Shown here piece after piece: positions 26,275-37,627 of a DNA stretch of 64,000 nt. The translations under genes were made by a program, and so were the position numbers. The stretch is taken from assembly GCA_035582835.1 (NCBI GenBank), contig JAYKAV010000289.1:803832-867831 (forward strand). The letters run 5' to 3'. Source of the DNA: Phoebastria nigripes. Lineage: Eukaryota > Chordata > Aves > Procellariiformes > Diomedeidae. Numbering within the stretch: the first letter of the stretch is position 1; every line of letters begins with the position of its first letter. The notes beneath the pieces are model-generated. The model ran no database searches. It was given only the letters and a program-made list of their open reading frames with translations, and was not told the DNA's origin.

Positions 26275-26335
26275 TGGGCCAAAATCCCCCCGGGTGGCCA
26301 AAATCCCCCCAAGATGGCCAAAATCCCCCTGGATT
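26275..26335. repeat. 21-bp tandem repeat, about 3 copies
   Basis: Three copies of a unit like tggccaaaatccccccgggt in the intergenic region upstream of CERCAM. Confidence 0.85.
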
Positions 26336-26629
26336 TTTCTGGGTGGGAAGATCCATTGTTTTTGCCCGCCGCGGGAGCAGCTCGCCAAGGAGGGAAGCAG
26401 AGCGGCGCCCGTGGATGCGATGGGTTTAGCAGAGACCTGGAAGGAAAACNGAGTTGGGAGGGGAGCGCCGGCCTCCTGAGCTACCCAGCAGCTGGAGGGT
26501 GGCGAAAACAGCTGGAACAGCTGGAACAGCTCAGGATGAGGGGCTGGCGGGGCAAGGAGCATGGCGGGGTCACGGGCACTCCCTCGGGTCCGGGGTCCCC
26601 GCTGGCCGGGCAGCTGCCAGGAGGCTGTG

Positions 26630-26690
26630 CAGGCTCTGTGCCTCAGTTTCCCCACCTGTGAAATGGGCTGGGGTCATGAGGCTGGACAAG
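26630..26690 (+). repeat. MIR-core SINE fragment
   Basis: The block 'gcctcagtttccccacctgt' followed by 'gaaatggg' is the conserved core of MIR-like SINEs. Only the core is recognisable. Confidence 0.5.
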
Positions 26691-27273
26691 TTGGGGCAGT
26701 GGTCTGGAGGGGACCGCGTCGCTCGGACAGCATCACGGTGTGGGAGCAGGGACCCTCGGGGGCACCCCGGGACACCCAGGGGCACCACGGACCTGGGCAG
26801 CCGGCTGGGCCCCTGGGATGCTTTTTCTTGTGAAATAAGTTTAAAAAAAATTGTTGGTGGCCGNGGGACTTGTACCAACCCCCCGGCCATGCACATACAC
26901 ACAGAATCTCTGCATTTATATATACATATAAATATCTTTATGTATTTGTTTTCTGCAACCAAACCTGAGCCTTTTAAAGCAGAAGAATGTGACATCTGAG
27001 GAACCTGGAGCTTTTCAAAGACTTTGCTGAAAATCCTAGAAAATTTCAAGGAAGGGGTGGAGAGAGGCGGGAGGTGGCCAAAAGCCTCAGCCCTGGGTCC
27101 AAAAGCAACTTTTTCCTGTAAAAAAAAGAAAAGAAACCAGGCTGCTGGAAACATTGCGCAGCGCTGCTGCCTTCCCGGGAGCGCAGGGATGGGAAGGTGC
27201 TTTTCCGGGCGGGATGCTTTCAGACCTGATGTCGGCTCTGTGTTACAGGTACTGCCATGGATGCGTGGAGCCA

Positions 27274-27343
27274 TGGGGATGCCCTGAGCCCTGTGGGGAT
27301 GCCCTGAACCCCGTGGGGACACCCTGAGCCCCATGGGGACCTG
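27274..27343. repeat. 20-bp tandem repeat, about 3.5 copies
   Basis: Units of tggggatgccctgagccctg with few changes, in intergenic DNA upstream of CERCAM. Confidence 0.85.
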
Positions 27344-28314
27344 CCACCCTGCCTGCCAGTCCTGCTCCTGGGGTGTGGGGGCTGTCACAGCCCTGTGCTA
27401 GCAGAGTGGTGGGGTTGGAGGTGCTGAGCCACAGCGCAGAGCCGGGTGGGTCATCACCCCGAGGACCACGCAGCAGGCGCCCTGGCAGGTAACCCCCATT
27501 TCCCCCTTCTTCCCGAGCTCACTTGTGGGTTTTTTTCCATTGCATGGCCAAAGCTGCTTGTAAGATGTCACCTGGCCCACAGCGGGCTCCAAGGGTCCGT
27601 CGTGAGCCCTGCGGCAGCCGGGCTGTGGGGAGAAGGCAGGCTGCAAAGCTGGCTGTAAAGGCAGGGGTAATTCTGACCCCAGCTGAGCTTGCAAGGGCAG
27701 GCACAGGATGCTTCATCCCTCTGCCAGTCCCAGCCCATCTGTGTGCTGCATGTTGCATTGGCCCATGCCTCAGTTTCCCCATGTCAGGGCACAGTGACGG
27801 CACCCCCTTCCTCTGCCTGCCCCAGGGGTGGTGGAGCTGCGGACAGGGCAGTCTCTCCCTCTCCAGTCCCCGAGCCCACGGCTGGGGAGTGTCGGTGTGG
27901 GCTGTGGCCGGGGCAGCGGGGCCGGGGCTGTGCGTGGGTGGCCGAACCGCGCCAGGCCAGGGATGCTGCGTCCCTGGGACAGGGGACAGCGGGGGCCGAG
28001 CACATGGCGGGGGTTTTGCTGGGAAAAAATTGCTGGCAGTGGCCAGGTGTTGCTCTTGCTGACAGAGCAGCATCCCAGGGCTGGCCCCAGCCCGGGTCAG
28101 GGCACATCCAGGCTCAGCCCCTCCCCAGCCCCAGTGTGGTGCGGGGTGTCAGGGCTCTGTGGGGTTTCATCCCAGTCTGCAGGCTGGGAACTGCCCTGCT
28201 TGGCCTCTCTGAGATCCAGGCTTCTCAAAATCCTGTTATATCTGGCACTGAAATCCCTCTCTGCCCTTCCCAGGTGCTGAGGGCAGGGCAGGGCCATCTG
28301 TGACCCCCAGGAGA

Positions 28315-28740
28315 GGATGCAGGGACGGAGGCATGTGGGGACATAGGGATGCAGGGATGTAGGGATGAAGGGATGNNNNNNNNNNNNNNNNNNNNNNNNN
28401 NNNNNNNNNNNNNNNNNNNNNNNNNNNNNNNNNNNNNNNNNNNNNNNNNNNNNNNNNNNNNNNNNNNNNNNNNNNNNNNNNNNNNNNNNNNNNNNNNNNN
28501 NNNNNNNNNNNNNNNNNNNNNNNNNNNNNNNNNNNNNNNNNNNNNNNNNNNNNNNNNNNNNNNNNNNNNNNNNNNNNNNNNNNNNNNNNNNNNNNNNNNN
28601 NNNNNNNNNNNNNNNAGGGATGCAGGGATGCAGGGGTGAAGGGATGCAGGGATGGAGGGATGTGGGGATGCAGGGATGTAGGGGTGAAGGGATGCAGGGA
28701 TGAAGAAGGGCAGGGATGGAGGGATGTGGGGACACGGGGA
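28315..28740. repeat. G-rich minisatellite (gatgcaggg units) interrupted by a 240-base assembly gap
   Basis: Both flanks of the N run at 28376-28615 consist of the same 8-10 base unit (gatgcaggg, gatgtaggg, gatgaaggg). The gap is therefore an unresolved minisatellite whose true length is unknown. Open frames crossing the gap are artefacts of the Ns. Confidence 0.9.
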
Positions 28741-29811
28741 TCAGATCCGGCTCAGACGGACCCTGGAGCCCCTGACTCCCGACCAAGCGCCCGTACCCGG
28801 CTGCTCCCGCCCGGGCCGTGCCGTGCCGCGGTGCCGGGAGGTGGCAGCAGCGGCCGAGCGCGGGGCCGGGCTGCGGGGGGGCGGTGCCGGCGGGTGGGTG
28901 TCCCCGCGGGACGGCGCCAGCCGTGGGCTCCGCGGGCATCCCCGCCGCTCTGCGGCCCTTCCTCCGGCTTAATCCCTTCCCGGGCCGCGGGGCCGCGCTC
29001 GGGGGGCTCCTGCGGAGGGGAGACGGGCTGCCCCCCGCCCAGCCCTCCCGGGGNGGCTGCACACACGGGTGGGGTCCGGACGCGGGTGGGGTCCGGCTGT
29101 GCTCGGCTCCTGGGGTCCTGCCCCCTCCCGCAGCTCCTCTGCATCGCCGGGGAGCGCTCAGCCGTGCCGGCACGGAGCCCTTCCCCGAAATACTTGTCTG
29201 AGCTCGGGCTGTAAACAGAGTTTTTCTCTCCTTACAGCTGCTGCAGGGCTCCCTGGTGCTCCCCGTGTGTCCCCCCAGCTCTGTTGCTTCTTTCAGGTGC
29301 TGCTGGATTGTTCAACCCCCGACCCCCTTGCTGCACCCTGCCGGAGCCCTCCCGGAGGTCCCCCAGGCGCGGGGGGATGTGGGGAGCCAGCGTGAGCAGC
29401 CGCCTGGCTGGGCCCTCACCCCGCTGCGGGTGGGTGCAGGTTTGGCCACGCGTGGCCACGGCCCCTCGCCAGGGCTCCGGTGCCACCACAGCAAGGGGTG
29501 CCCGGCACCGCTGGTGGGGTGCCCGGAGTTGTTGCTCCCCAGGACGCGGCCTCCTCCCAGCCTGCGCTTGCTCCGGGAGCTGACAGCCGTATTTATGGAT
29601 TGGGTGGTTAACCAGCAGTTTTGGCCAAATGTCCCAAAGGCCCCGGGGCTGCCTGCGGCTCGGACACGTTGCAGACATGCCTGGGGGGCTGCAAATGGTC
29701 AGCCATGGGGGGCAGCCTGGGTGGGACACGGCTTGGTGGCGTGGGCTGCCTTGGTCTGTGATGGGGGAGAGCCATGAGCCCGCCCAGCCACGACTCACAC
29801 TGGACACAAGC

Positions 29812-29900
29812 ACCCCCCTGGCCATGATCCCCCCTGGCTATGATCCCCCCTGGCCACAAGCTCCCCTGGCCATGATTCCCGCCCAGCCATGAGCCCCCCC
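29812..29900. repeat. About 16-bp tandem repeat (cccccctggccatgat)
   Basis: Five or so imperfect copies of cccccctggccatgat, shortly upstream of the CERCAM promoter. It has no coding significance. Confidence 0.8.
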
Positions 29901-30094
29901 ATCCTCTTGCCCACCCGTCCGCTTCCCTACCACCCACCCACGCCGTGCCGGGCACCGCGGAGACCAAACCCCGAGCTGGCAGTGGACACACGAGGATGCC
30001 CTGGACCATCCTCGGGGACCTCGAGGAGGGGGTACCGGGGGTGCCCCCCCAGTCTCTCGCCCCCCGGCCGTGGGTTGTGCGGGGCTGTTTACCG

Positions 30095-30239
30095 ATATCG
30101 GCTTTATTTAAAGAAACCCAACCCAAACCCGCCCCCGGGGCTCGCAGCGGCGGCGGGGCCGGGCCGGGGGCGGGGGCGGGGGTGCGCTGAGCGCGGCGGG
30201 TCTCAGCCCGCCCCTTCCCCGCCCGTCGCTGCCGCCGCC
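30095..30239 (+). promoter_or_regulatory. CERCAM: CERCAM promoter and 5' UTR
   Basis: A TATA-like ttatttaaag at about 30104-30113 is followed by CpG-dense sequence and clustered GC boxes (gggggcgggggcggggg at about 30167-30183). A Kozak-like gccgccgccatgg surrounds the CERCAM start codon at 30240. Any exact transcription start is inference. Confidence 0.5.
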
Positions 30240-33200
30240 ATGGGCGCCGCGGGGCCGCTCTGCGCCCTGCTCCTGCTGCTGGGCACCGGCACCGGCACCG
30301 GGCCCGGGCCGGCCCCCCCACGGGTGGTGCTCGCCCTCCTGGCCCGTAACGCGCAGCACTCGCTGCCGCACTGCCTGGGCGCCCTGGAGCGCATGGACTA
30401 TCCCGCGGGGAGCATCGCCCTGTGGTGAGGGAGCGGGCCCCCCCCGGGGGGAACCGGGACCCCGGGGTGCGGGGAGTAGCAGGGGTCCGGGGGGAGGAGG
30501 GGGCTGTGGGGGAATGGGGACACCGGGGGGAGCCGGGATGCTGGGGTCACAGGGACCCGGGGATAACGGGGAGGTCCCGGGGGAATGGGGATGCTGCGGG
30601 GGGGGAGGTACGGGGGTCCTGGGGGATAGACGGGACTATGGGGGGAATGCGGAGCCGGGGGTTGGGGGGACCCAAAGGACAATGGGGGGAGGGGAATGGG
30701 GAGCTGGGGAGAGTGGGGGGACTGGGGACTCGGGGTGATCTTGGAGTAATGGGGGCCTGGGTCGAGGGAACAGAGATCCGGGGGAATGGGGGCCTGGGGG
30801 GGACAGGAACCCCGGGAGGAAGAGGGACCCTGGTGGCAACAGCCACCCCAGCCCCAAAGGGTGAACGGTGGCTCTGCCCTGGGCGTGGGACCCAGCAGGG
30901 ACCCGGGAGGGGCTGGGCACTGCCCCACGGCAAGGGGTGGCTGGGAGAGGAGACCCCCGTCCCTCCTCTTCCTCACTCCTCTGCCGCCGCTGTCTCTTGC
31001 CTGAGCTCGTCGGAAACTTTTCTGCAGCTGCTTTTGTGGGGGGCCGAGGCGGGGGCTGGCGGGGGGGTCCTGGCAGGGTGTGGGGGGTCCCAAAAGGGTC
31101 TGGGGGGTCCTGAAAGGGTCTGGGTGGGTCCCAAAAGGGTCGGGGGGGTCCTGGCAGGGTGTGGGGGGTCCCAAAAGGGTCTGGGGGGTCCTGAAAGGGT
31201 CTGGGTGGGTCCCAAAAGGGTCGGGGGGGTCCTGGCAGGGGTGGCCGGGCTGGGGTGGGGGGCAGCTGCCGGCAGTGGGGGAGCGGGGGGTCCTCGCCTT
31301 TGCCTGCCGCACTCCCGGGAGCCCCCAGCTGCAGGGTCCTGTGGGGTGTTTCAAGAGCAGCTGCCTGCGGAGCTGGGGGGGCACAGGTCCTGCCTTGTCC
31401 CCTGCGTCCCAGGGGGTCCCCGTGACACCAGTGCCCGGGGAGCAGCTTGGGGCTCTTTGACAGGTCGAGGGTGCCAGGGAGTGTGGGGACTTGGGGGTTG
31501 CCCCAGTGCAACGTGGGGCTCAGCCCCCTCTGTGCTGGGGTCCTCATGAACATCGTTGTGAGGTCGGGTGGGAGAGTTGGGGACCGTGGCTGTGCATGGC
31601 AAGGGAAGGTTTGGGGACGGGGATTTTTGCTGCCTGTCGGGGCCTTTCCTCTGGCTGCCGGAGCCACGGGGTGCAGTGGGGTGCACAGGGGTGCAGTGGG
31701 GTGCATGGGTGGGGGAATGAAGCCTCTGTGCTCTGACGCAATTCATGGTGGGCAGCCACAGGGCTGGGATGGGGAGAGCACGGCCGGGGCTGCTGCCGCA
31801 CTGCAGGGACAGGGGGTGAGAGCTGCGGGACAGCCTGACCGGCGGCNGCACCGAGAAAGAAATTACCCGTTCGCACTCCACCTCCTGCCAGCGCAGCCTC
31901 GGTTCCTTCAAATTACATGTTACATTCCCAAGCGAATCCGTCACTGGCTCAGCCTTTTGGCCCCAGGAGTGTTTCTAGTGTGGGGAGGGGGCCGTGGTTG
32001 TCCCTTGTGGGGGGGGACCCTCAGAGGCTGACGTCCCCTCGCCCCAGGTGCGCGACAGACCACAACTCGGACAACACGACGGCGATGCTGCGGGAGTGGC
32101 TGGGGGCGGTGGGGAAGGACTATCACTCGGTGGCCTGGAGGGTGCAGGAGGAGCCCAGGTGAGGCTGGGAGGTGCTGGGGGGGCAGGTGTGGGCTGCGAG
32201 GGGCTCCTGGAGCAGCACCCCACTCCCCGGCAGCCAGGGATGCTGCCAGGAGGAGCCGGCGGCGAGGCAGAGCTGGGCTGACACAGCCGGCACACAGCAG
32301 CATGCCCCGAGTTTGTGCGTTCCCAGCAAGTGGGGTTAACCCTTGCCTCCCCCCTGCCCAGCTCCTACCCCGATGAGCTTGGGCCCAAGCACTGGAGCGA
32401 CAAACGCTACGAAAACCTGATGAGGCTGAAGCAGGAGGCTCTCACCTACGCCCGGGAGCAGCGGGCAGACTACGTCCTGGTAAGGGACACAGGGTGTTGG
32501 CAAGGTGGGGGCCAAGGTGGGTGTCCCTGCACCTCCAGGACCTGTGCCGTTCCCCCAGTTTGTGGACACCGACAGCATCCTGACCAACAACCAGACCCTC
32601 AAGTTTCTCATGGCGCAGAACAAGTCGGTGGTGGCTCCCATGCTGGACTCGCAAACCTTCTACTCCAACTTCTGGTGTGGCATCACGCCCCAGGTATGTC
32701 CCCAGAAAGCCCCAGGGAAAAGGACCCCCCCATGGTGGAAGAGCCCCTCACCATGGAGGCATCAAGCTGCTGTGCCGCAGGGGTATTACCGCCGGACAGC
32801 CGACTACTTCCCCACCAAGAACCGGCAGCGGGTGGGCTGCTTCGCTGTCCCCATGGTCTACGCCACCTTCCTGATCGACCTGCGGAAGGAGGAGACATCA
32901 CGGTTGGCTTTCTACCCACCCCATCCCAACTACACCTGGGCCTTTGACGATATCATCGTCTTCGCCTACTCCTGCCAGGCAGCCGGTGAGGCCGGGGGGG
33001 CCAGGGGTTTGTGGGGCTGGGAGGTTTGGTGGGGGCCGTGGTGCTCACCTGTCCCACCCGGCAGGCGCGGAGGTCCACGTGTGCAACCAGCAGCGCTTCG
33101 GCTACATCAACGTCCCCGTGAAGGCCCACCAGACGCTGGAGGATGAACGCGCCAACTTTGTGCATCTCACGTTGGAGGCCATGGGTGAGCACCCGTGGGC

Positions 33201-35749
33201 GGTGGGGTCCTGGAGGTGTCCCCCACCCCAGGGGTGATGGGGACCTGGTGCCGGTCCCCATGGCAGGGCTGTCGGCCCCGGTTCCCAGCCAGGGGTGCCT
33301 GGGCTCCACCGAAGGGGTGTCCCCTCTCTCCGCAGTGGATGGTCCCCCCATGCAGCGCTCCAGGCACATTTCCCTCCTCCCCAAGCCACTCACAAAAATG
33401 GGCTTTGATGAAGTAAGTGCCCAACGGACCTGCCCATGTCCCCCTGTCCGTCTCTCCGTCTGCATCTGTCCATGGCAAAGCCCGCCATGGGCTTTGGCCA
33501 AGCCCTCTGTCCCCCGTCCCATGGTGGCCGGGCAGGCTGTCCCCCTCCATGATGTGCCCCCTCGGCGGGGCTCTTCCCTTCCTCCCCAGATCTTCCTCAT
33601 CAACCTGGTGCGGAGGCCAGACCGGCGCCAGCGGATGCTGGCGTCCCTGCAGGAGCTGGAGATCGCCCCGCGGGTGGTGGACGCCGTGGACGGGAGGTGA
33701 CTGCGGGGGGACGCATCTCCGCTCTGCCAGCCCCCCGTGTCACCCTGGGGAGGGTACAGGGGGGTGGCTGGAGGGGCGACGCCTCGCTGATGCAGCTCCT
33801 CACCTTGCAGCACCCTCAACAGCAGCGACATCAAGGTGCTGGGGGTGGACCTGCTCCCCGGGTACTACGACCCCTTCTCTGGCCGCACGCTCACCAAGGG
33901 TGAGGTCGGCTGCTTCCTCAGCCACTACAACGTCTGGAAGGAGGTACGGGGCCGTGCGGGCCACGGGGTCCCTAAGGGCCACCAGCACAGGGCAGGGACG
34001 CCGTGAGCATCACCAGGTCTCTGGAGGACTTGGGGAGAGGGGTGTCCTGCAGGGTGAGTGGACCCAGTATGGCCCAGCATGGTGCTGGGATGGGTTTGCA
34101 CCTCTGCCCCCTCCCCACAGATCGTGTCCCAGGGGCTGGAGCGGTCAGTGGTCTTCGAGGACGATGTGCGCTTTGAGGCCGCCTTCCCAGCGCGACTGCG
34201 TCGGCTGATGGAGGAGCTGGAGGGAGCGCAGCGGGACTGGGACCTCATGTAGGTGCTGGGACCAGGGGGAAGGGGGTGGGGGTCCCCAGGGCTGGCTCTC
34301 ACGGCTCGCTGGCTGCCCCACAGCTACCTGGGGAGGAAGCAGGTGAACGCAGAAGACGAGGTACCCGTGGAGGGCGTGCGAAACCTGGTGGTGGCTGGGT
34401 ACTCGTACTGGACGCTGGCCTACGCCATCTCCCACCGTGGGGCGCAGAAGCTGCTGGCTGTGGAGCCCCTCTCCAAAATGCTGCCGGTAGATGAGTTCCT
34501 GCCCATCATGTACGACAAGCACCCCAAGTAAGGAGCAGGGGGTGCAGGAGGGGTGCTGGCAGAGCAGCATGGCCGTGCCGGTGAGGGAGCATGTGTTTCT
34601 TCTCCGCCGTCACCATCCCACCCTGTCCCCCCCCGCCAGCGTTACTCATGCTGGAGGAAAACATCTGTAGCATGAGCTCATTCCCCGCTGGCCGCTGCCT
34701 GGCTGCTGGAAAATGGCCTTCTGCCAGCACGGGGTGGGGGGACGGCGACGGGGATGGAGCCGGGGCTCGATGCTGGCCCAGCACAGGGGTCTTGGCCCCA
34801 TGGTGAGGGGGGAGCAGCCCCCTGTACCCCGGTGCTGGGGGGCTGTGTGGTCCCCCACCCCTGGTTGTGGGTCTCAGCCCCATCTTGGGGCACCTCCATG
34901 CCCCTTTTCCCGGGCAGGGGTCAGCGGCAAGGCTGTGTCTGGGGAGGGGGAGGCAATTTAGGCGGTGTGCAAGCGCCGGTGGCCAGGTGTCCTGGGGGAG
35001 AAGGGGGGTGGGAAAGCCAGTGAGCAGGACAGTGAAACAGAGGGATTAGGCATGTAAAAGGGAGGCTGGAGGTGGACGGAGGGGTGGATTAGTGCTCTGG
35101 ATGTGAACCAGGAGCAGCTGGGAGTCCCATGCTTGCTGGGATAACGGCACCAGACAGCCCTGGCCCAGGACCAGCGGGGGCCGGGCTGGCGAGATGCTGT
35201 GCCAGAGACCCCATCCGTGCCAGGGCTGGCCCCGTGCCACCAAGGCTGGTGGGGAGAGATGAGTCCCATCCCCTCTGCAGTCCCTCCACGGTCCCTCCCC
35301 AGCCAGGCTCTGCAGGCAGCAGTGGCGCAGGGCAGCCCCACAGCTCAGCTGCCTTCCCCAGATCCCCTCCCTGGTACCCTGTGTCCCTCCCCATCACCTG
35401 CCCTGCATGGTGCCTTCCGCGGGTGGTCAGTATGGTTTTCCCAGCCCTTTTTTCTCCACCGGGCCATGCTCTGTAAGACAATTTCTCCTCTCGGGTCTGC
35501 TCCGCTTTCCCCAGCGAGGATTACAAGCGGCACTTTGCTCCCCGGGACCTGCTGGTGTTTTCGGCTCACCCCCTCCTGGTTTATCCCACCCACTATGCTG
35601 GGGACAGCAACTGGCTGAGCGACACCGAGACCTCCACCATCTGGGATGACGATGCCAAGAAGACCGACTGGGCTGGCTCACAGAAGACCCTGAGGGACTC
35701 ACGGGGCAGTGCCGGCCACCTCCGCTCCACTGCCCGCGACGAGCTCTGA
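30240..35749 (+). CDS. CERCAM: Cerebral endothelial cell adhesion molecule (GT25 family, collagen galactosyltransferase-like)
   Basis: An ER-lumenal glycosyltransferase-25 paralogue of COLGALT1/2; the human protein is reported to lack collagen galactosyltransferase activity. Twelve exons: 30240-30424, 32048-32158, 32362-32479, 32559-32693, 32781-32985, 33065-33184, 33336-33412, 33590-33696, 33811-33943, 34121-34248, 34324-34527, 35515-35749. They sum to 1758 bases with every phase intact, giving 585 residues (human 595). A signal peptide (about 1-24) has a Leu core. The first transferase module includes [12 protein letters not shown] and FVDTDS (139-144, DxD-like). The second begins [17 protein letters not shown] (318-334) and has [10 protein letters not shown] with acidic triad 410-412. 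The chain ends RDEL (582-585), an ER-retrieval signal. Several N-glycosylation sequons are present. It lies between the miR-219 locus and the CFAP157/PTRH1 block. Confidence 0.97.
30425..32047 (+). other. CERCAM: CERCAM intron 1, G-rich
   Basis: A 1.6 kb intron that is strongly G-rich on the coding strand from 30430 to 30830 (runs of four or more G every few bases, G-quadruplex prone) and carries the 81-bp duplication at 31061-31241. Very long open frames on both strands (30422-31549 +, 30636-31706 -) come from this biased composition and match nothing. Confidence 0.7.
31061..31241. repeat. 81-bp tandem duplication, about 2.2 copies
   Basis: The block starting tcctggcagggtgtgggggg at 31068 recurs almost exactly at 31149 and again in part at 31230, a period of 81 bases. 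Inside each unit a shorter 'ggtcccaaaagggtc' motif repeats at about 25-base spacing. It lies in CERCAM intron 1. The near identity of the copies indicates recent duplication or gene conversion. Confidence 0.9.
34528..35514 (+). other. CERCAM: CERCAM intron 11
   Basis: The intron before the last coding exon of CERCAM. GC-rich, no repeat of note and no nested gene recognised. The acceptor tract ends TTTCCCCAG at 35514. Confidence 0.8.
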
Positions 35750-36855
35750 CGGTGAGTGAGGCTGTGGGACCCGGGCGTGTGGTGCTGGGGACAGGGGACA
35801 GAATGGCTGGGAAGCATCTCCCTGCGAGCACCGTGTTTGGATGTGTTCCAGATGCCTAGTTTCTTTTTGCCATGTGGCAGCAGCTCTCCCCGTCAGACTC
35901 AAAGCATTGGGAAACAGAGACAAGACCTTCTCTTCCAGGCGGGGAAAGGGATGGGGACGCAGATGTCCCATGTGGGGCTGCACTGGGCTGGAGGGGACCA
36001 GGGGACCGGGTCCTGCTGCTCCCCGAGTCCNTGCTGCTTCCCAGCCCCTCAAGTGAGGAAGGGACAATGCTCCTTCGCCTCCTGCAAAAGTCACCCTAGT
36101 TTGGAGAGAGCTGGGGGCATCTCACAGGGGAAAGTTTCACCCCAACGCTGCTTGCTCCCCCCAAAAGTGGGTCTCCCTGGGGCCGTGTCTCCACAGGGTG
36201 GCTGTGAAGGCAGGTGAGCACCCNCACTCCCTCAGCCCCAAGGCAGCACCGCCACGGTTAACGCCGGGTCAGACTTTCCCTGTCTGAGGTTGCTTGTGCT
36301 GGCAGCAGAGCCTCCCCNGGAGCAGCCAGACCGGGGGAGGCTGGAAGACAACCCTCCCACCGCCTCCACTGCAGCCGTGAACGTGTCGGGACTGCTCCTG
36401 CCTTGACCACTAATGTTTGTGTCCTTGCCTCCTAGGGACGAGGGATTGTGACCCAGCTGGGAGCACTGCGGGCCAGTGGCCTGATCCTGCCCGCTCCTGC
36501 TTGAAAGATGCAGCTGCCCTGGAAAGATCCCCCCAGGGTCCTTCAAATCTGCACGTGGCGAATCCACCCGAGGCAGGATTTGCCCCAGGGCTCCCGGAGA
36601 GCCCTTTCCCTGCCAGGTGGAGGGACCAGGGGAGCGCTGTTCTCCGTCTCTGCTGAGGACACGTCTCCAGGATTGCCCTGAGTGATGCCAACTCTGCNGT
36701 CTCCCACCGGCTTGGACTTTGGGGAGTGTTTTTCAGGCTGGGGGCTGGCTCCTGTGGTGGCACATGTGGCCTCCTGCCGCCGACCGGGCTTGTCCCTTGC
36801 CTGTGCCGTGTCTGGGCTGAAGCCCAGGGAGGATTAAAGCCGACTGTGTTTGAGC
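35750..36855 (+). other. CERCAM: CERCAM 3' UTR with probable UTR intron and ATTAAA signal
   Basis: The stop codon (35747-35749) is followed two bases later by a near-perfect donor, CG then GTGAGTG, at 35752. A strong acceptor, TTGCCTCCTAG, ends at 36435. This predicts an intron directly after the stop and a terminal noncoding exon from 36436. An ATTAAA polyadenylation signal sits at 36833-36838. A stop this close to the last junction would not trigger nonsense-mediated decay. The splicing is predicted only. Confidence 0.6.
36833..36838 (+). promoter_or_regulatory. CERCAM: Polyadenylation signal ATTAAA of CERCAM
   Basis: Common variant hexamer ATTAAA, followed by a TG-rich stretch (ctgtgtttgagctgatgtg) within 25 bases. 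It would end the predicted terminal exon at about 36855. Confidence 0.55.
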
Positions 36856-36885
36856 TGATGTGCCGGGTGGGTGCAGGCTCTGCTG

Positions 36886-36973
36886 GGTGGCATTGCCCCA
36901 CATAACATCCCCAGGGCATGCCCCGTGTGGGGTGGCATTGCCCCACATAACGTCCCCAGGGCATGCCCCGCGT
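36886..36973. repeat. 45-bp tandem duplication
   Basis: The unit beginning ggtggcattgccccacataa occurs at 36886 and again at 36931 with only a few differences. It lies just beyond the predicted CERCAM poly(A) site. Confidence 0.9.
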
Positions 36974-37627
36974 GCGGTCACCTCGGAGCTGCGGTGATGA
37001 GGGTCTGGCGGTTCCCCCAGCCAGGGATTGCTTTGGAAGTGAAATCTGTAATGGGGAAAGGGAGGGAGGGAGGAAGGTGGGGTGGGAGAGGGATACCGGA
37101 GCTCTCCCTTGGAGTCCAGGGGTGAAAAGGTGGGTGGCATTTCTGCGGAGCTCAGCTCTCCCCTGGGAATGCTGATGGAAACGATTTCCCTCATTGGCGC
37201 TAGGTTTGGCCTTGGGACTGAAAACCCGACACCAGCTTGAGCACCGAGATGCACAGCCGAGTCCTGCTGGGCTCCGGCATCTGTCACCTTTGTGGCCAGC
37301 TCTGGAGGAGGGTGTTTGCTTTCCAAGAGCCTGGGTTTGTTTGGTGCTAAACCTCAGCTCCTCGGCAGGGCGACATTCAGTTGAAAACTGAGGGTTTTCT
37401 GGGATGGAGGAGCAATTTCCTTAAAAACACTGCAACTACCCCTAGTCTGGGTGAGCTGGGAGATGTGAGCTCCCTGCCAGGCCCCCAGAGCTGCCGCCTC
37501 TCTCTGCCCCTGCCTGGCAGCTGGCTGCCCCTTTTGGCCCTGGAGCAGCTGCTGGGGTTAGCCCCGGGACGGTGGGTTGCTGCCTTCACCCAGGGTTTGA
37601 GGGGCTGTGTCCCTCTTCTCCCCACAG

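Larger units (their letters stand above)
25010..30090. other. Intergenic region before CERCAM, repeats but no gene recognised
   Basis: G/C-rich sequence with several short minisatellites, scattered MIR-core fragments ('gcctcagtttcccc' near 25743, 26640 and 27767) and an N gap. One AT-rich island at about 26820-27130 contains a TATA-rich stretch and a cttttcaaagactttgc TCF-like block. Long open frames on both strands here (for example 25464-26321 -, 26570-27388 -) are low-complexity and lack coherent splice sites or family resemblance. Confidence 0.5.

Noticed and set aside
28097..29214. Open frames spanning the N gap
   Set aside because: The frames stay open only because N codons cannot be stops. 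The flanks are minisatellite.
30422..31706. Very long open frames in both directions (375 codons + and 356 codons -) over CERCAM intron 1
   Set aside because: They arise from strong G/C strand bias and the 81-bp repeat. Composition is Gly/Pro/Trp-rich, there is no family resemblance, and they cross the clear exon 1 donor of CERCAM.
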